The notes under the pieces were generated by a model. That model was not told the DNA's origin. It worked only from the letters and a program-made list of their open reading frames with translations, and searched no databases. Source: Mnemiopsis leidyi (taxonomy: Eukaryota > Ctenophora > Tentaculata > Lobata > Bolinopsidae). From it: 45,708 bases of DNA. The translations under genes were made by a program, and so were the position numbers. Positions within the stretch are counted from its first letter, which is position 1. Each line of letters begins with the position of its first letter. The stretch covers positions 45,918-91,625 of the forward strand of contig JH154132.1 in NCBI GenBank assembly GCA_000226015.1, given 5' to 3'. Shown one piece after another: positions 10,450 to 23,732 of the stretch.

Positions 10450-10735
10450 TCACCTAACCAGTTGTTGGTTGATAACCTACTGTCGCCGCCATCATGCGCT
10501 CTTACGCCTGGCGACAGATTTCGAAGAAATCCTAAATGCGCATCGCCCGTTAACTAACGAGGTGCTTACACCGCGCGCGCCACCAGAGGTAGCGCGGCGT
10601 AAGCACCCTTCCGGCATTTTATTCTTCTGTTAATGGGCAATGTGTGTCTAGAATTTTTTTTTAATTCGCCAGGCCAGAAATGCGTGAGAGTGTGTGATGG
10701 CCGTGATGGGCGCGCAACCTACATTTTACCAGGCG
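10450..10735. repeat. Foldback (palindromic) element
   Basis: The left arm (about 10460-10553) is the reverse complement of the right arm (about 10631-10725). Both are copies of the dispersed repeat, with blocks GATAACCTACTGTCG, TTTCGAAGAAATCC and GCGCATCGCCCGTTAAC. The spacer contains a second stem: GGTGCTTAC (10561-10569) pairs with GTAAGCACC (10599-10607). The whole could fold into a long cruciform. Confidence 0.65.
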
Positions 10736-10959
10736 TTGCTTGGCTCTCTCTATGTTTCCCTCGGAAGAAAGCAACAAAGACTGAGGTCCCCAGGCAACCT
10801 ACAATTCCTCTGTCATTTTATTCGCTTCGAATGAGGGTCGGTTAAAGTCAGACAATAACTAGAGCCTTGTCGCAGTGATAGCTGAACATTTCGTTAGAAC
10901 GTTTCGGTAGACGGATGTAATCTCATCAACATAGAATTGTGATCTTTTGTTTACAGCAG

Positions 10960-11520
10960 GACGAATCCTGGTTGCAGTTGTTCGGTCATCATTCCAAGTG
11001 TTACATTATCGTTTTTAAATATGTTCTGTCTTTTCAGTTTTCACAATAGCAGCTGGGCAGGCCAACAAGTGCTGGACATCTTCTGCCACCAGTTGGCATC
11101 AGAACATGTTTTATTTTAAGACTCATCCATCCGGTGATGGTAGGCTCTGAGTTTTCTACAATGTCCTGATCTTAGGCGAGCCAGCAGGGCAGCTTTTTAA
11201 TTGTTTCTTTCTTCCTTACTTCTTAAATTGATAGGTAATCTTATGGTATGAAAACAATCGGATGTTTTGGGCGAGGGTCTTTTATTTCTCTCTCTTGAAG
11301 ACACTCCTGTCTCTCCATTTTGGGCGATTTCCTTAGCATACTTGTCGGCTAACTCATTACCTGACATGATTGAATGTCCTGGTATCCATTGTATCACAAC
11401 TCTTTAAATAACGTTGTTTGACTTCAGGCTAGCTAAGTGGTCATAGGCTTTCCACTGTAATTGAAGTTTATTTTTACCCCGCTTGAATAGAGCTTCCAAA
11501 CTCATACTGAAATACTTATC
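10960..11520 (-). pseudogene. Retrotransposon RNase H and C-terminal remnant
   Basis: On the minus strand, broken frames read ALFKRGKNKLQ, then IQWIPGHS and GNELADKYAKEIAQ, the C-terminal half of an RNase H domain as found in I/Jockey-type non-LTR elements. Further on come ARLRSGHCRKLRAYHHRMD and a Cys/His-rich tail ending near CWPAQL. Stops interrupt it at several points. The RNase H sets it apart from the RT fragments upstream, so a second retrotransposon family is probably present. Confidence 0.7.
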
Positions 11521-11927
11521 AGCTATCTAACACTACATTTAACATTTATGTATATGCATTTTGCAAAAATTTTTGCATACATTCATATTCTTAATCCTTT
11601 TAGAATTATTCAGATTGTATTTCAAATAATTATTGTAATATTGTCAGACTAATCTTGCTTTGTAAAAGCCCTTAGATAAGACATATAATGTTTTATACTG
11701 TAGATTGTTTATACATGATAGTTGTCATAAAATTGCTATCAGTGTGCAAAAAATCTTCAGAGTGGACACTGAATATTATTATTGATGAAATCATTGACTT
11801 TTGCATTTCCTTGGACAAGATATTTGCATGACGAGTTTATTAGTTCTGTTCATAGTAATAAAACTACAAAATAAAAAAGTTTAGTTTTATTAAAGTTTCA
11901 AATTGTTCAATATACTTCAGCCGAAGA
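11521..11927 (+). promoter_or_regulatory. Upstream region and leader acceptor of vinculin
   Basis: No gene in these 400 AT-rich bases, which should hold the vinculin promoter. I see no clear TATA box or initiator. An acceptor-like TTCAATATACTTCAG ends at 11920, only seven bases before the start codon, so the true 5' end is probably joined by a 5'UTR intron or trans-splicing. Confidence 0.4.
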
Positions 11928-13851
11928 ATGTCAGCATTCCACACTAAAACAATCGCCAGTGTTCTTGAACCAGTTGCTCAGCAGGTATGTTATGTAGTGA
12001 CTTGTTTATCTTTATTTCTCAAATTTGGGAAAATTTGTCAGCAATATACAAGAGTATTGTTATCACATGAAATTGAAGGTTTGATTTCGAGTTGTTGCTC
12101 ATTTGCTTCATTATAAACAAACACTAATTAGGAAGAATAATGTGAACTATTCTCAAAAAAATAATAGCATGTGTTTGAGCTTTTAAGTGAAATAAGCTTC
12201 AGTTTTCACTTTATGCATCAATTCTTAGTATCTTATCATTTCACCAACAGTTTTTATTTGTTGATCCTTATATATGATTGGATTACAAATCGAATGTTTC
12301 TAGGTTTCACACTTGGTGGTGTTATATGAAGCTGGACAGCAAGGTCAGGCAATGCCTGATCTAGTCGACAACATCAAACTTGTTCTGACTTGTGTTAGCA
12401 ACCTGGCAACTGTCGCAGAAAGCACTGCTCAACAAAGCAATGATGCCACATTTATTGTAAGTTAAACCTTAACTTGCATAGCTCCCGTCAATCCAATTTT
12501 GAAGCATTCTCTTGAAAATAAGATATCAATCTCTACATCCTTTTATACCCCTCTAATAGTATATCTATTCACAGAGGGATTTTCCATCTGCAATGGATGC
12601 CGTCAACAGCAGCAGTGCTGCATTAAATGAAGCTGTGCTGGAACTAAGAACTGATCCATATAGTAGCCAGGGACGCCGTAAACTCATCACTGGAGCTAAA
12701 GGAATTTTGACAGGTCAGTAGAAGATGGTCAATTTTCTTTTAAGAACATTGATTATCTATAAAGCCATAGTATTGCCAGAAAATATCTTAACTGTTTTAG
12801 TCAAAAATGACAATTCCATTCTAATCTGTAAGTCTAATCTGAAATATTGATGAATTATACACAAGTATTGATAAATTATACACTTACCAATGATCGCGGT
12901 TAATAGCGATATCAAACTAACACTGCCTGTTAATCAGGAACATGTGATCTTCTTCTTATGTACGATGAGAGCGAAGTAAGAAAGATTGTCAAGAACTGTG
13001 AGGCTGTCAAAAGTTACTTTCCTGTCTGCTTGGAGGTAAAATCAACTATTTGTGACTGTTTAAAGCTAACAGCTTCTTCATAATTTAATTGTCAAGACGT
13101 AATTTATCATTTATCTATTGTGTCACGTATATTTTTCAAATCTTCTAACCTCTCCAGGTCGGAACACTTGAAGATCTGAGTTTCTACATTAAGAACCTGA
13201 CACCTGGGCTTACTCAAGTCTGTAAAGCTGTGCAGAACAGAGCCCAGGAACTTCTACACAAACCATATGCTGTATGGATTTATATAAGTCCTATAACCAT
13301 TGCCTTAATGCGCCAATCATATGAATGTAATCCCACTATTTTCTATCGTTAAACTTGGGCAACTTAGAACGAAAATATTCGTTTTGTAGAATTCACAACT
13401 GTAAAAGTCCTGTTAAAATATTCAAACAAAATCTGCCCAGGATATCTTGCGACGAGAGACAGAGCAGCTGAAGAAGTTTGCTCCCATGCTGATCGGAGCT
13501 AGCAAGAGTTTGATAAACGCTCAGAATGAAGAACTCACTAATGCTGCACATCAGAATTTGTAATTTTCTTTCTTTTCATTAGATGATCCTTTTTGTTTAT
13601 TTTCCCGCTAAAACGATCCAATACTAGGCATGTTCCAAATTTTTTGAATAATTAAAAGGATCGAGGTAAGCCAAATGTACTCAAACATCAATGTTTTATA
13701 GTTGTCCCTGTCGCCGGATAAACATTGCTTTTTTCAGGGACAACACGATAGAAAAGATGAACGCCTCAATGAAGGAAATTATCCGAGTTCTCCTGATGAA
13801 GGATCCTGATTACGGGAAGAAGATAATCGCTGATTTCCACCCGCTCGCTCT
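11928..13851 (+). CDS. VCL: Vinculin exons 1-7: head domain D1
   Basis: Residues 1-265. D1 is the talin-, alpha-catenin- and alpha-actinin-binding head piece and holds the tail in the closed form. Human-like blocks appear in order: FHTKTI and EPVAQQVSHLV, VSNLATVAEST, LRTDPYSSQGRRKLITGAKG, GTCDLLLMYDESEVRKIV, YIKNLTPGLTQVCKAVQNR, then TIEKMNASMKEIIRVL. Length matches the 258 residues of human D1. This is the best conserved part of the protein. Introns here are short (about 80-600 bases). Confidence 0.93.
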
Positions 13852-16800
13852 GTAAGTTAGAATATCATGTGGTGTATGCTATGTGTTTGTATATGAGTCT
13901 ACTACTCGCCAGACTTGCTGGTTAGTTTATTTGAAGTTGCTCGATAAGGAACAAACGAAACTCATGATTGATGTATGGAATTTAGAATTTGTAAAATGTG
14001 AAGAACAGTTTTGGGCGTGTTGATTGTACAATGTCTACTTGATCTACTATAAAAAGGTAACTCTAAACGTGTGTAGCTCTGGAATTTCCAGACCAGATAG
14101 TCCCGACATATACTATACTAACTAACCAGCTTTCAACACCACAGTTAACAACAGCTCTTCTCGCCTTGTCATCCAGTCACACAGTGCTCATTACTAGAAA
14201 TTATTGGTTCTCTAAATTGCACTACAGTGGTTTCCTAACGTTTCTTAAGTATGAACCACGAATGCCATCCTCTAACTCCTTATTCCTTTACTGACCTGCT
14301 AGCTCGCGTACTCCAACAACATGCACTCACTACGATCTAATAAGTAGCTCACATTGTTATTAAAATTCGATGTGTATCTCAATTATTTGTTCAACCTTTC
14401 ACGTGACCTGATGCGTATCCTCAGGGCTAAGGATGCCGTCATGGCTGACTGCAATCGCGTTAGAGATTGGCTGAAACACGGCAAATTGACTGACAGTGAA
14501 GGACTAAAGTGTGCCAGCGAGCTTATATCTGCTGGTAATTAGTCTTTAATTTTAATTAGTTAGCTAGTCCCTGCCTGTCGTCTGCCGGGTGGTGTAGTGG
14601 TACTAGCACTCGCTTCCCACGCCGAAGACCGGGTGTTCGAAACCCGTCCGAGGCAGGCAGTCCAGGCCACCAAGCTGTGATTGGTACAGGATTTATCCTG
14701 GAATTTAATCTCGGAGGATATCAGTGACGCGAATCCCACTTCGGTGTAATGTCTATTCCATTCAGAATGAGTTTGAACTTGCATATCAGGTGATAATGAA
14801 TTCTGCTTGGTACTCACCAGCTCCTTAAGATGTCCGTACACGGAATATTTCGGAAGTTGTACGAGTTAAATTTTATTTTTTTAGCTAGTCCCTCTGTAAT
14901 TAGTAGAATACATTAGAATTATTAATTTTCCTTTTTTATTTCTATCACTGCTATTGTTGAAGGGTCTGCCAATAGATTGAAAGGAATGTTGGCCAGGGCA
15001 TAATTCTGGCACACAATGTAAAAAGACAAAAGGGATAATGATAAGGCCTAATCTTGTCATATTCACTGTATAATACACGCCAGATTCACTGCACGCAGAG
15101 TCTTTGATGAACGTTGTTTGTTCTCAGGAAAGGAGTTAGCAGGAGGAGTATCAGGTCCTAAGGGAGAGGAGATTGGAGAGGTCGTCAAGGCTATCGAAGG
15201 AATTGTTAAAGATCTCAAAGATCTTGGAGATGCTGTACGTACCAATTCTAAAACCACCAATTGAAATATTGTCATTTTCTCGAATTTCTACACACATTTT
15301 AACAATATTCTGCACCCACTGTAATGTTAAACAAGGCACCCTCAAACAGGGATCGGAGACAGACAAAGCTGCTCTGAAGAAAGCTCTGCTGGAGAACGTT
15401 GAGAAGCTGGACAAACTAGTCAAGAACACGGACGTGCTGGCATCCACCCCTAGCGGTGCCGTGTCCCGCAGGATTGAGGACGCTAAACGCTGGGCTACTC
15501 ACGGAGACAACTTGTCTAGCGAGGCTAAGGCTAACTTCTCTGATTTGTTAACGACTAGCAGAGCAGTGGCTAATGCTACTGGCGGAAAGGAGGGTGCTAT
15601 GATTGAGAAGAGCTGTGGGAAGATTGAGGAGTTGCTGAGTGAAGCTGGACGTCTTGAGCTCGAGATCGGGGTAAATATTTTACATTTTTGTAACAGACTC
15701 AAACTCAAAGCAGATTTCATTTTGTTACCAATTTTGCCACAGTAGAGGTTAAAACAAAATACAATTTCACAGAACATAAAGGGTAAAGCGGATAACAGAG
15801 CACGAATCCTAGCTTGGTTGAACCAGCTAGACAACCAAGTAAAAATGGCAGACGAGAAGAACATCCTCCCTAGCGAGGTAGTCAATGCTGGAGTCAACCA
15901 GCTGACCGAGTGGGCTAAGGACAGTCCCGCGGTGGACGACGCAAACGCGCACCACGCGTATAACAAGGTCATGGAAGTTTGCAAGGCTGTGACTGAGGGT
16001 CTGAGCAAGGCGGAGAGGGACCAGGTGAGCTAACTATCCTCGTTTTTACAATTTAATGGTATTTTTATTTATCTGTAGAGCTATGTTTAATGGCTAAGGT
16101 AATCTTCAGAAATTTTCAAATATCAATCATTATTTTTCAAACATTATTTAAACCTAATATCCAAAATAGGTAGAAGCGCTCGTTGCTGATGTAGAGGAAG
16201 CGATGCAGAGTTACCAAGCAGTGAAACAAGGTCCATCTCCATCTCAGGCAATCATCAAGCAGAGTCAGGCTGTTCTCCTACAGGCCGTCAATAAAATAGG
16301 TACGGGTAACGGGTTTTTTATGTCACGTGTCATCTGTTTATAATTCCATTGCAGGTAATCATTTTCTCGGCCCCAAATCATTGACGTCGCATTTTCGGAT
16401 GCAAGTTAGAATATTTCAAGTAGATATTAGTGAAAATGGGAACCAATCAATAACAAGCTCCAACATAAGCTTGATCGATCATCGTGTTAATAAGTGTGAG
16501 ATTGCCAATAAAAGTACAACCCCGACACGGTAAAGTGAACGTGTTATATCTTTCTATCTGAAGTTTCGTAGTAAAGTTTGGGATATGTTCAGATTCTACA
16601 TACACTTCGATGTCAGGATCGTAGGTAAACAAAACGTTAGAATTTCCTTTCAGACTGTTTAATGATTGGATAGAATTGCTTAGTATTAGCTGATTTCATT
16701 ACATTGTTTGCGTGCTGGAAAAAGATTGTATTTCGCAAAACGGGGATAAAATCATTCTGATGTACTGATCATATTTCTTACGTGATATCTCGTTATGAGG

Positions 16801-19800
16801 GGTAGAATATCTTGTTAAAATATGAGATGTACAAACAATTCCCGCCCTGTGTGCATACATGCTATGTAACAGTGGCCAGTGAAGTTGGTCTCACATTTTG
16901 TGTCTTACCAGCATACAGTATTTTCTATTTTAAAGTTGAGATATAGAATAAAAGTTGAGATATAGAATACAAGAGTACACGAAGAGACTGACTAAACCTG
17001 ATTCAAATTGGTAAAGAAGGAAAATTTTCCACATTACACCACCTGGGACCTGTTAGTATTGAATATTCATAAAGTCATGTACAATACGTTACTGTATTTT
17101 CTTTAGTTATTACTGTACTCGATACGTTTTACACATGTGCTGTTACGTAACACACGTGTTGCTATGATACGCGTGATGCTATGATACAGGAAACATTTGT
17201 TGCTATGATACACGCGGTGCTATGGTAAACGAGACATTTGTTGCTATGATACACGAAACATTTGTTGCTATGGTACACGAGATGCTATGGTACACGTGAT
17301 GCTATGCTAAGATAAGAGAATCCTTGGTAGCAATCACGTTTTGTAACTATGGGACCGTTAATTGTAGAAGTGGTAATCATGAGAGTGGTAATTGAGGAGT
17401 AATTGTTGGACTACCTAGTCCACACACATATCAGTATATATCTGTGGTAGACAGCAGACTAAAAGTCAGTACGCTGTACCTCTACTTAGGTCGTTGATCT
17501 AGATCCTACACTTTAATCTTTGCAGTTTCCAAGCTACCCTGCAATCGTTCGAAACTCGAAGTTTGCGGTAAATTTGTAAAATTGGGAGCTGTAACTGTCT
17601 TAAATACCACGTCAGCGCGGTTTTGATTGATCTGTTTAATTTGTGTCGCGTAGCGCGCTGACCCACACGGTAAGGCACGAGGAGTTCTATCTAAAATATT
17701 AAAGTTTAAGGGATTTTAAGTTGAGCAATCTAATCATTTAAAGTCCGTATCTTTGTGTAATTGTGACTCTTACCCGCAATGTTGAATTCGAAGTCGTGGA
17801 AGTTTGAAAGATGGGTCTACAGCTATATCTGCTTTTTGATAACCTCGGTTTATCAGCTTGCTAACTTCGTCTACAAGGAGGCTAGAAAGAGGGGATATAT
17901 GCAGGAATCTAGATCGATTGTTCTTGTTAATGTTGGGCAGGAGAAAGCGGTCAAGAAAGGTCACTGATAATGATTAGTTATTTCTAAACTAAGTCGCTTG
18001 ATATTTGCTTGGCAGTCCGATGATCATCTTCATACTATCGTGTATTACTGAATGTTGAGTTTTTTCGTTGTCAATAATTCCCAACAACAATTATAAATCA
18101 GTATTCATTTCATATCTCCGTAGTGGATAATTATCACTTAAATCAAAATTCACGATCACATTAGACTATCTGTGTACAGTGCAAAGACCCTAAGATTCTA
18201 GAACTCCCGTGTTAAATACAAACAAGTGAAACTGACACCCACAATTCTGTCCTGGTTATCAACTCCATTACTTGACTATTATACTTCAGGAACTGTTCTG
18301 GAGAAAGCTGACATGACCGGCGATAATGCAGCTGAAAACGTCACAACCGGTTAGTGCTGACAATTCTGTATTTTCAAATTTTTAAAGTTAACTTCCTGCC
18401 GAACAGTTATTAGCAGCTGAACGAAAGTGACCAGGATGTATTATAAAACGTGTAGGACATAATATAAAACCTGTTGGCAGTAGGACATATAAAAGTATCA
18501 AGTTTAGTAAATGCTCTCCTCCAGGTGTTGAACGAGTATGTGATCTGCTGGACGCTAACAAAGTTGGAGCTAGTCCTAAAGTTGAAGAAAGTATCCGCAC
18601 CACTGTCGACAAAGTGGCTGCTATAGGTTTGTGCTTTTTACGTTAAAATGTTAGCATGTATAGGAAATACTTAGAGAATTACGAAAGCAATGTAAGTTGG
18701 AAACAATTGAATTAAATACAAGGTTATTTTTCAAACTAACGTGATAGATATTTCACGGAAAAAGTTTTTAAGTTTCTTACAAAAAGTCAAAATTCAGTTC
18801 AAGGATTAAAAACTAAAATTTCCCCTTCGTCATCAACTTAAAATATCAGTGGTCTGAGTTTGATCTCCGTTCCTGGTCTCCCCTCCCCTCACAACCAGCT
18901 TCTCCTGCCATCTGATCCGCACCGATCGGATCCGGCGTCTTAGATCACTACATCTCAAACATATAATTAGCGGGTTATACGCAGCCAGCATCATGGGCAG
19001 CAGATTACTTATCAGATAATACACATAGTACACGTAGTACTGAGACTGGACGTACCGCGCCAACCCACCCCGGACAGGGCTCTGTGGCAGGTACCTATCC
19101 AGAATCATCCAGAGAACCAAGAACACTACAAGACCGCTGTTCATGAGGATGATAGTCACACTACCCTGGTTCACAGCTTCACTCCTCTCCTCCCTGCTTT
19201 TAAACAAGATCCAGCCAGCAGTGAGGAGCGAGAACAATATCCCTGCTCCTAGATTGGTGTAAAACACAAAGTTTATCCAGAACTTCAGGAAGATGTGTCC
19301 CTGAGGTATAGCCCACTGACAGGGACCAAACCAGAAGACACTAGCAGTGAGATTCTTTACAAACACAGCTATAGTGAGGAAGTGTACGAGTAGGATGTAG
19401 AGGAGGACAGTACGTCGTATTGCAGTGTTGTGGAGATAGCTCCACATCGGGGCGGTCAGGAAGATGAACCTCGTCACGGCAAGAAGAGAGATGAGAGCTC
19501 CCATTATCAGACTATCTGGGTGGAGAGGGTTGTTAGGTGTTATCAGACTATCTGGGTGGAGAGGGTTGTTAGTTATTATCAGACTAACAGGCTGGGGAGG
19601 AGTTGTTAGGGTGCATTTGGGTGTGTCACGTGACTGTGATTGTTGGATAATAGTAGTTTGATAAATCTTTAAGTTGCGTAGTAGTTTGAAATGAAAGTTG
19701 TGATTTGATAAACGTCTGCAAAGTACAGCGCGTGCTAACAGTTTTGTGAGAGATTTAAACTGTTAGTGCAAACTTCTCTAATCTCTTCTCATCACTTATT

Positions 19801-22800
19801 TACTTTCTAAATTTAGGAATATGCATTCTACGGCTTTAATCTAGGACTATATCATACAACTTATGCAAATCACAAAGGCCGAGGCCCGAGGTAGTCCAAA
19901 AATAACAATCTGGACTCTGCCAGCTACAGCGGATATAGCATGTCCTCTCCCTCGCTTGTGTAACTTTCTTACAGCTGAATCCGTGATGGAATCTCTGGCA
20001 CTTCACTGCTCCCACATTCACTCAACAGTGTAAGATTACACAAAGTTACACAAGGAATCCTGCACATAACAGAGCAAGCTGGTGAAGCCTGTCATATTTA
20101 GTTCGTATCGAGTACTTATCTCAAGTGTGACAAGTTATCCTGGCAAACTTCACACTTCTGGCAAACTTCTCACTTCCATATTACTTCACACTTCCATATT
20201 ACTTCACCTTTGTATTTCATCGCTTCAATTCACTGACATATCAATTATCCCTGTACTTGATTGATATCTAGAACGTACTATGTCTGCAACTGATATAATA
20301 AGGAACTGACTTAATTGACGTATACTATCTATTTCCCAGAATAATATGTAAAACTTATATTCTGTTATGTGACTTCCCCGATACGATATGAAGAACTTCC
20401 CTTTTATGATAGGCAAAACTTCCCTCTATGATATGTCAAACTTTCTTGTGTGCCTGTGTGATATGTCTGGGTCTAACGTGTAATTAGTAACGACAGACTA
20501 CACATATGTCAGCATATTATTATCTTCATTCCTGGAAAACTAGAGAGTTGAACGTATCTTACTCTGCTGTAGTACGTTCTTGTGTAAATACTTAATACCT
20601 AGGTATATCACTGTACTTCTATAATACAGTTAAATAAAACCGTTACTAATTTGGAAATCTAACAACAAATTTACCTGACAAAGTGAAGATGCTGAAGAAT
20701 CTCTGAGCGGAGGAAACAGACTCCAGGAAGAAAGGAGAGAGGTCTGGTTTGAACAGAGTATAGATCTGCTGCGGACATCTCATCAGACAAACAGCCAGGT
20801 CCCATACAGCTATACACCTAGTGGGACAGAATGTCAAATATATCATGACATTTTTGTAGAAATGAGAGTTAACAGCAGGAGAAATAGAAGCGAATAATGG
20901 TTGAGTTCTGTTACGATGTCCATCAAGCTATCAATTAGCATAAAACTCAACCCATTAATTGAAAGTTCGTGAAGAAAAAGAGTATCAACAAATCCGACCT
21001 GTAGATGAGAGAAGCAACATGATGTGTGTTAACAATGGTGTTGTAGTAAAACACAGCCACGTTACAGACCAGCCCCAACAACATGGACACAAGAGTAACC
21101 AGACCGTACACGTAGTTCACTGCCAGGTCGGATGTAGTGCTGGTGTGGGTGTAGGTCGTGTTGTCCAGGGTCAGGTTGGTACTCCCGAATATCATCTGAC
21201 TGGAGATAGGGTGTGGGAGGGATGGGAGGGATGTGTTACTGGGACTAGGCTGGTAGACTTACAATTTAGAGATCAGAGGAATGTAAGAGTAGTTGTTGGA
21301 TAACGCTGGAAGGGATGCTGTTTGGTGGAAAAACGGCAAAAAGCAAAGCAGAAATCGGATGTGTGTATTTCAAAAATAATATCGGTACTTGCTTTTAATA
21401 GTTCTCAAATCGAATTTGTTATGTGTCAAGCGATAAAGAGATTACGTTTCAGATTTTACCTTTTATCATTCGTTATGTTGATATTTGACGTTATAGCAGT
21501 CACCTCCCTGATCTTACTTGCTGCACTGTTCACGACAGATCATGTCTGCTGAGGAACTGTAAAAAACATTTTTAGATGGTATATGTAAGGTTTTTTCTTT
21601 ACAATATGAAACACATGGTGAAATTGTCTTTAAATTTTAAGATATTTCCTTGTGTTTCAGGAAAGGCAGTAGCTCACCACAACCCGGGCCCGGAGGGGGA
21701 CAAGATTAACGAGTTGTGTGACAAGGCTAAACATTTCGTCTCTCAAAGAACCTGGATCATTAACAATCCTGATGTAAGTCGTAGTAAGTGGTGGCAGTGA
21801 GCAGTTAGTGGTGGCAGTGAGCAGTTAGTGGTGGCAGTGAGCAGTTAGTGGTGGCAGTGAGCTGTGGCAGTGAGTGGTGGCAGTGACGTGAAGTGAAGTT
21901 TGATCTCTATCTAGCTTTGGTAGCAGTGAGTAAAGGTGAAGTGTGGTGAGTAGAATGGGGTCACATAACATCGACTGTTACTGTGACCCCACTTCAAAAA
22001 TACTGAACCTATGACAGACCCTTTTTACGAGTGACAACGCCTAGTAACTAATTACATACACTATTTTTGTATCACAGACTGACCAAACTGTCTACACTGA
22101 CTCCACTTCAGACCCGACTTTACACTATTGACCCCACTTCTGACTGACCCCCTTGTCGGCCCCAACTATAATTCATTACACCAAGTTACAGAAAGCGACG
22201 CCGGAGATGGTGGTAGCTAACAAGGCGAACATAAAGGACACACTCAGAGAGCTGGAGTCTAGCATCACCGCAGTGGAGCAAGACAGAGAGTGAGCCTTAT
22301 CTCTTGTTTCTCTTTACTGTGCATCTACATCTCAGTCTCCATCTTAATCTTCTCGATATTTATATTATTTTCAGATTGTGGTGCTGGGAATATGCTGTTA
22401 AATCGTTTTCTTAGAACTTCCCGTAAAACAAATGGATCGCACTTTAAAGCTCCTTGCAAAACCTCTTATTTCTACTCAAATAATATTGTGCTGGTAAATT
22501 CTATTAAGTTTCGGTTCCTACTGTCGAAGTATTTATAGTGTTGTATTAATTATAATGCTCTCCATCTCTGAATTTCTCCCCTTACAGTGAGGGGACAGAG
22601 CTGGTCAGTGCGGTAAGTGCTGCCCAACAGTGGGCTAGCACCGGTAAAGGTGGAGACGCCGAGGGAACCGCCGCCGTCGGAAAAGTCGTATCTCAGAGCA
22701 GGTTTGTGCAGCGGTAACATTCCCGACATTTCAGAGATTTTTCACATACATTTCAGGGGTTCTTCACTCATATTTGCATTATTTGTTCCTCCAGCGATCC

Positions 22801-23674
22801 AAGCGACGAAGTTATTTGAGCTGCTTATTTCGCCGGCTTTTCCCCGTAATTTCTTAACGGAGCTCGTCAGCCCATGCTTCAAATCCGGTCAAGAGTTAAG
22901 AAATTAAAACCGTACTTTCCTCCTTGTCTTTCTGCGTCGTTTGGCAAATTTGTCTTCGTCCATTCTGTAACTTTGCCGTGGAGCAGTGACGGTTGGAGAT
23001 TGAGAGCTGGCTCTTGAAACCATAAAACACACAGCCCATTACGTCACTCAGCCTCCGGGCAAATCATCACCTATCGCCGATAATTATGTAACCTCTCGAA
23101 ATATGCGACATTGGCGGGTGTAAGGTTTACAACGGGGTAATAACTTGTGTTTCCTGCTGTAGGAGCAGCCGCTGTGTGGTGAGGCAGGGGTAGATCCGTC
23201 CCTGTAGACTTGAATAGAACACGTCCTGGGGAGACGGATTGTTATGTAATATATAACAATATGTATGTCGTGTTAAAATGTGAAATATTATGAAAAAATT
23301 TAAGTGTAAAGTAACAGTATGGTTTAAAATTTACACACTTAAATTTCACGTCTTCACGAGATTGAATTAGGTTACTTTGTGAGTTCCTGAATTGTGAGGC
23401 GTCGCCTTTTAAATGTAGAATTCTTGCATCATTCATTATCCGTTAACACTAGTGCGTGTGGGTAGAACGGTTAAGGAATGTAACTTTACTGCACATCACA
23501 CTCTAAGCCCAATGTGCACAGATTTAAAAAGTGATTGTACACCCTAAAAAACTAAAAGCCTCCTGCAAAAATTTAAAACCTACACCGTAAGATTGATCGC
23601 CGGATTAGTAGCATGCTTTACAAACACACACTTCATTAAGATAGGTCTCTCTCTCTCTCNNNNNNNNNNNCTCT

Positions 23675-23732
<58 letters not shown>

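Larger units (their letters stand above)
8789..10931. mobile_element. 2.1-kb unit bounded by terminal inverted repeats
   Basis: The left end (8789 onward, TTGACGAGATTACATCCGTC then TACCG and TTCTAACGAAA) is the reverse complement of the right end (10893-10931), differing by one substitution and a five-base indel, over about 40 bases. Inside are GC-rich foldback sequence, a copy of the dispersed repeat (9031-9255) and a retrotransposon fragment (9928-10416). No transposase is visible. It could be one non-autonomous element with later insertions, or two neighbouring copies of a smaller element in opposite orientation. Confidence 0.5.
16300..18289. other. Vinculin intron 12
   Basis: Two kilobases. 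Besides the minisatellite at 17130-17320 and the doubtful small frame at 17779 it shows a short direct repeat near 16935-16970 (AAAGTTGAGATATAGAATA, twice) and a GC-rich patch near 17640-17680 (TCGCGTAGCGCGC). A similar patch lies at about 33215-33230. I see no further coding exon in it. Confidence 0.5.

Noticed and set aside
14583..14655. Functional tRNA-Gly gene
   Set aside because: A and B boxes are present but the acceptor stem does not pair, and the unit continues into a SINE body with target-site duplications.
15499..16008. 169-codon frame on the minus strand
   Set aside because: Antisense shadow of vinculin exons 10 and 11.
22588..22612. Exon 17 ending at the GTAAGT at 22613
   Set aside because: Reading through to 22701 adds a typical vinculin repeat start (AAQQWASTG) and keeps phase with exon 18, so the internal GTAAGT is probably not the main donor.
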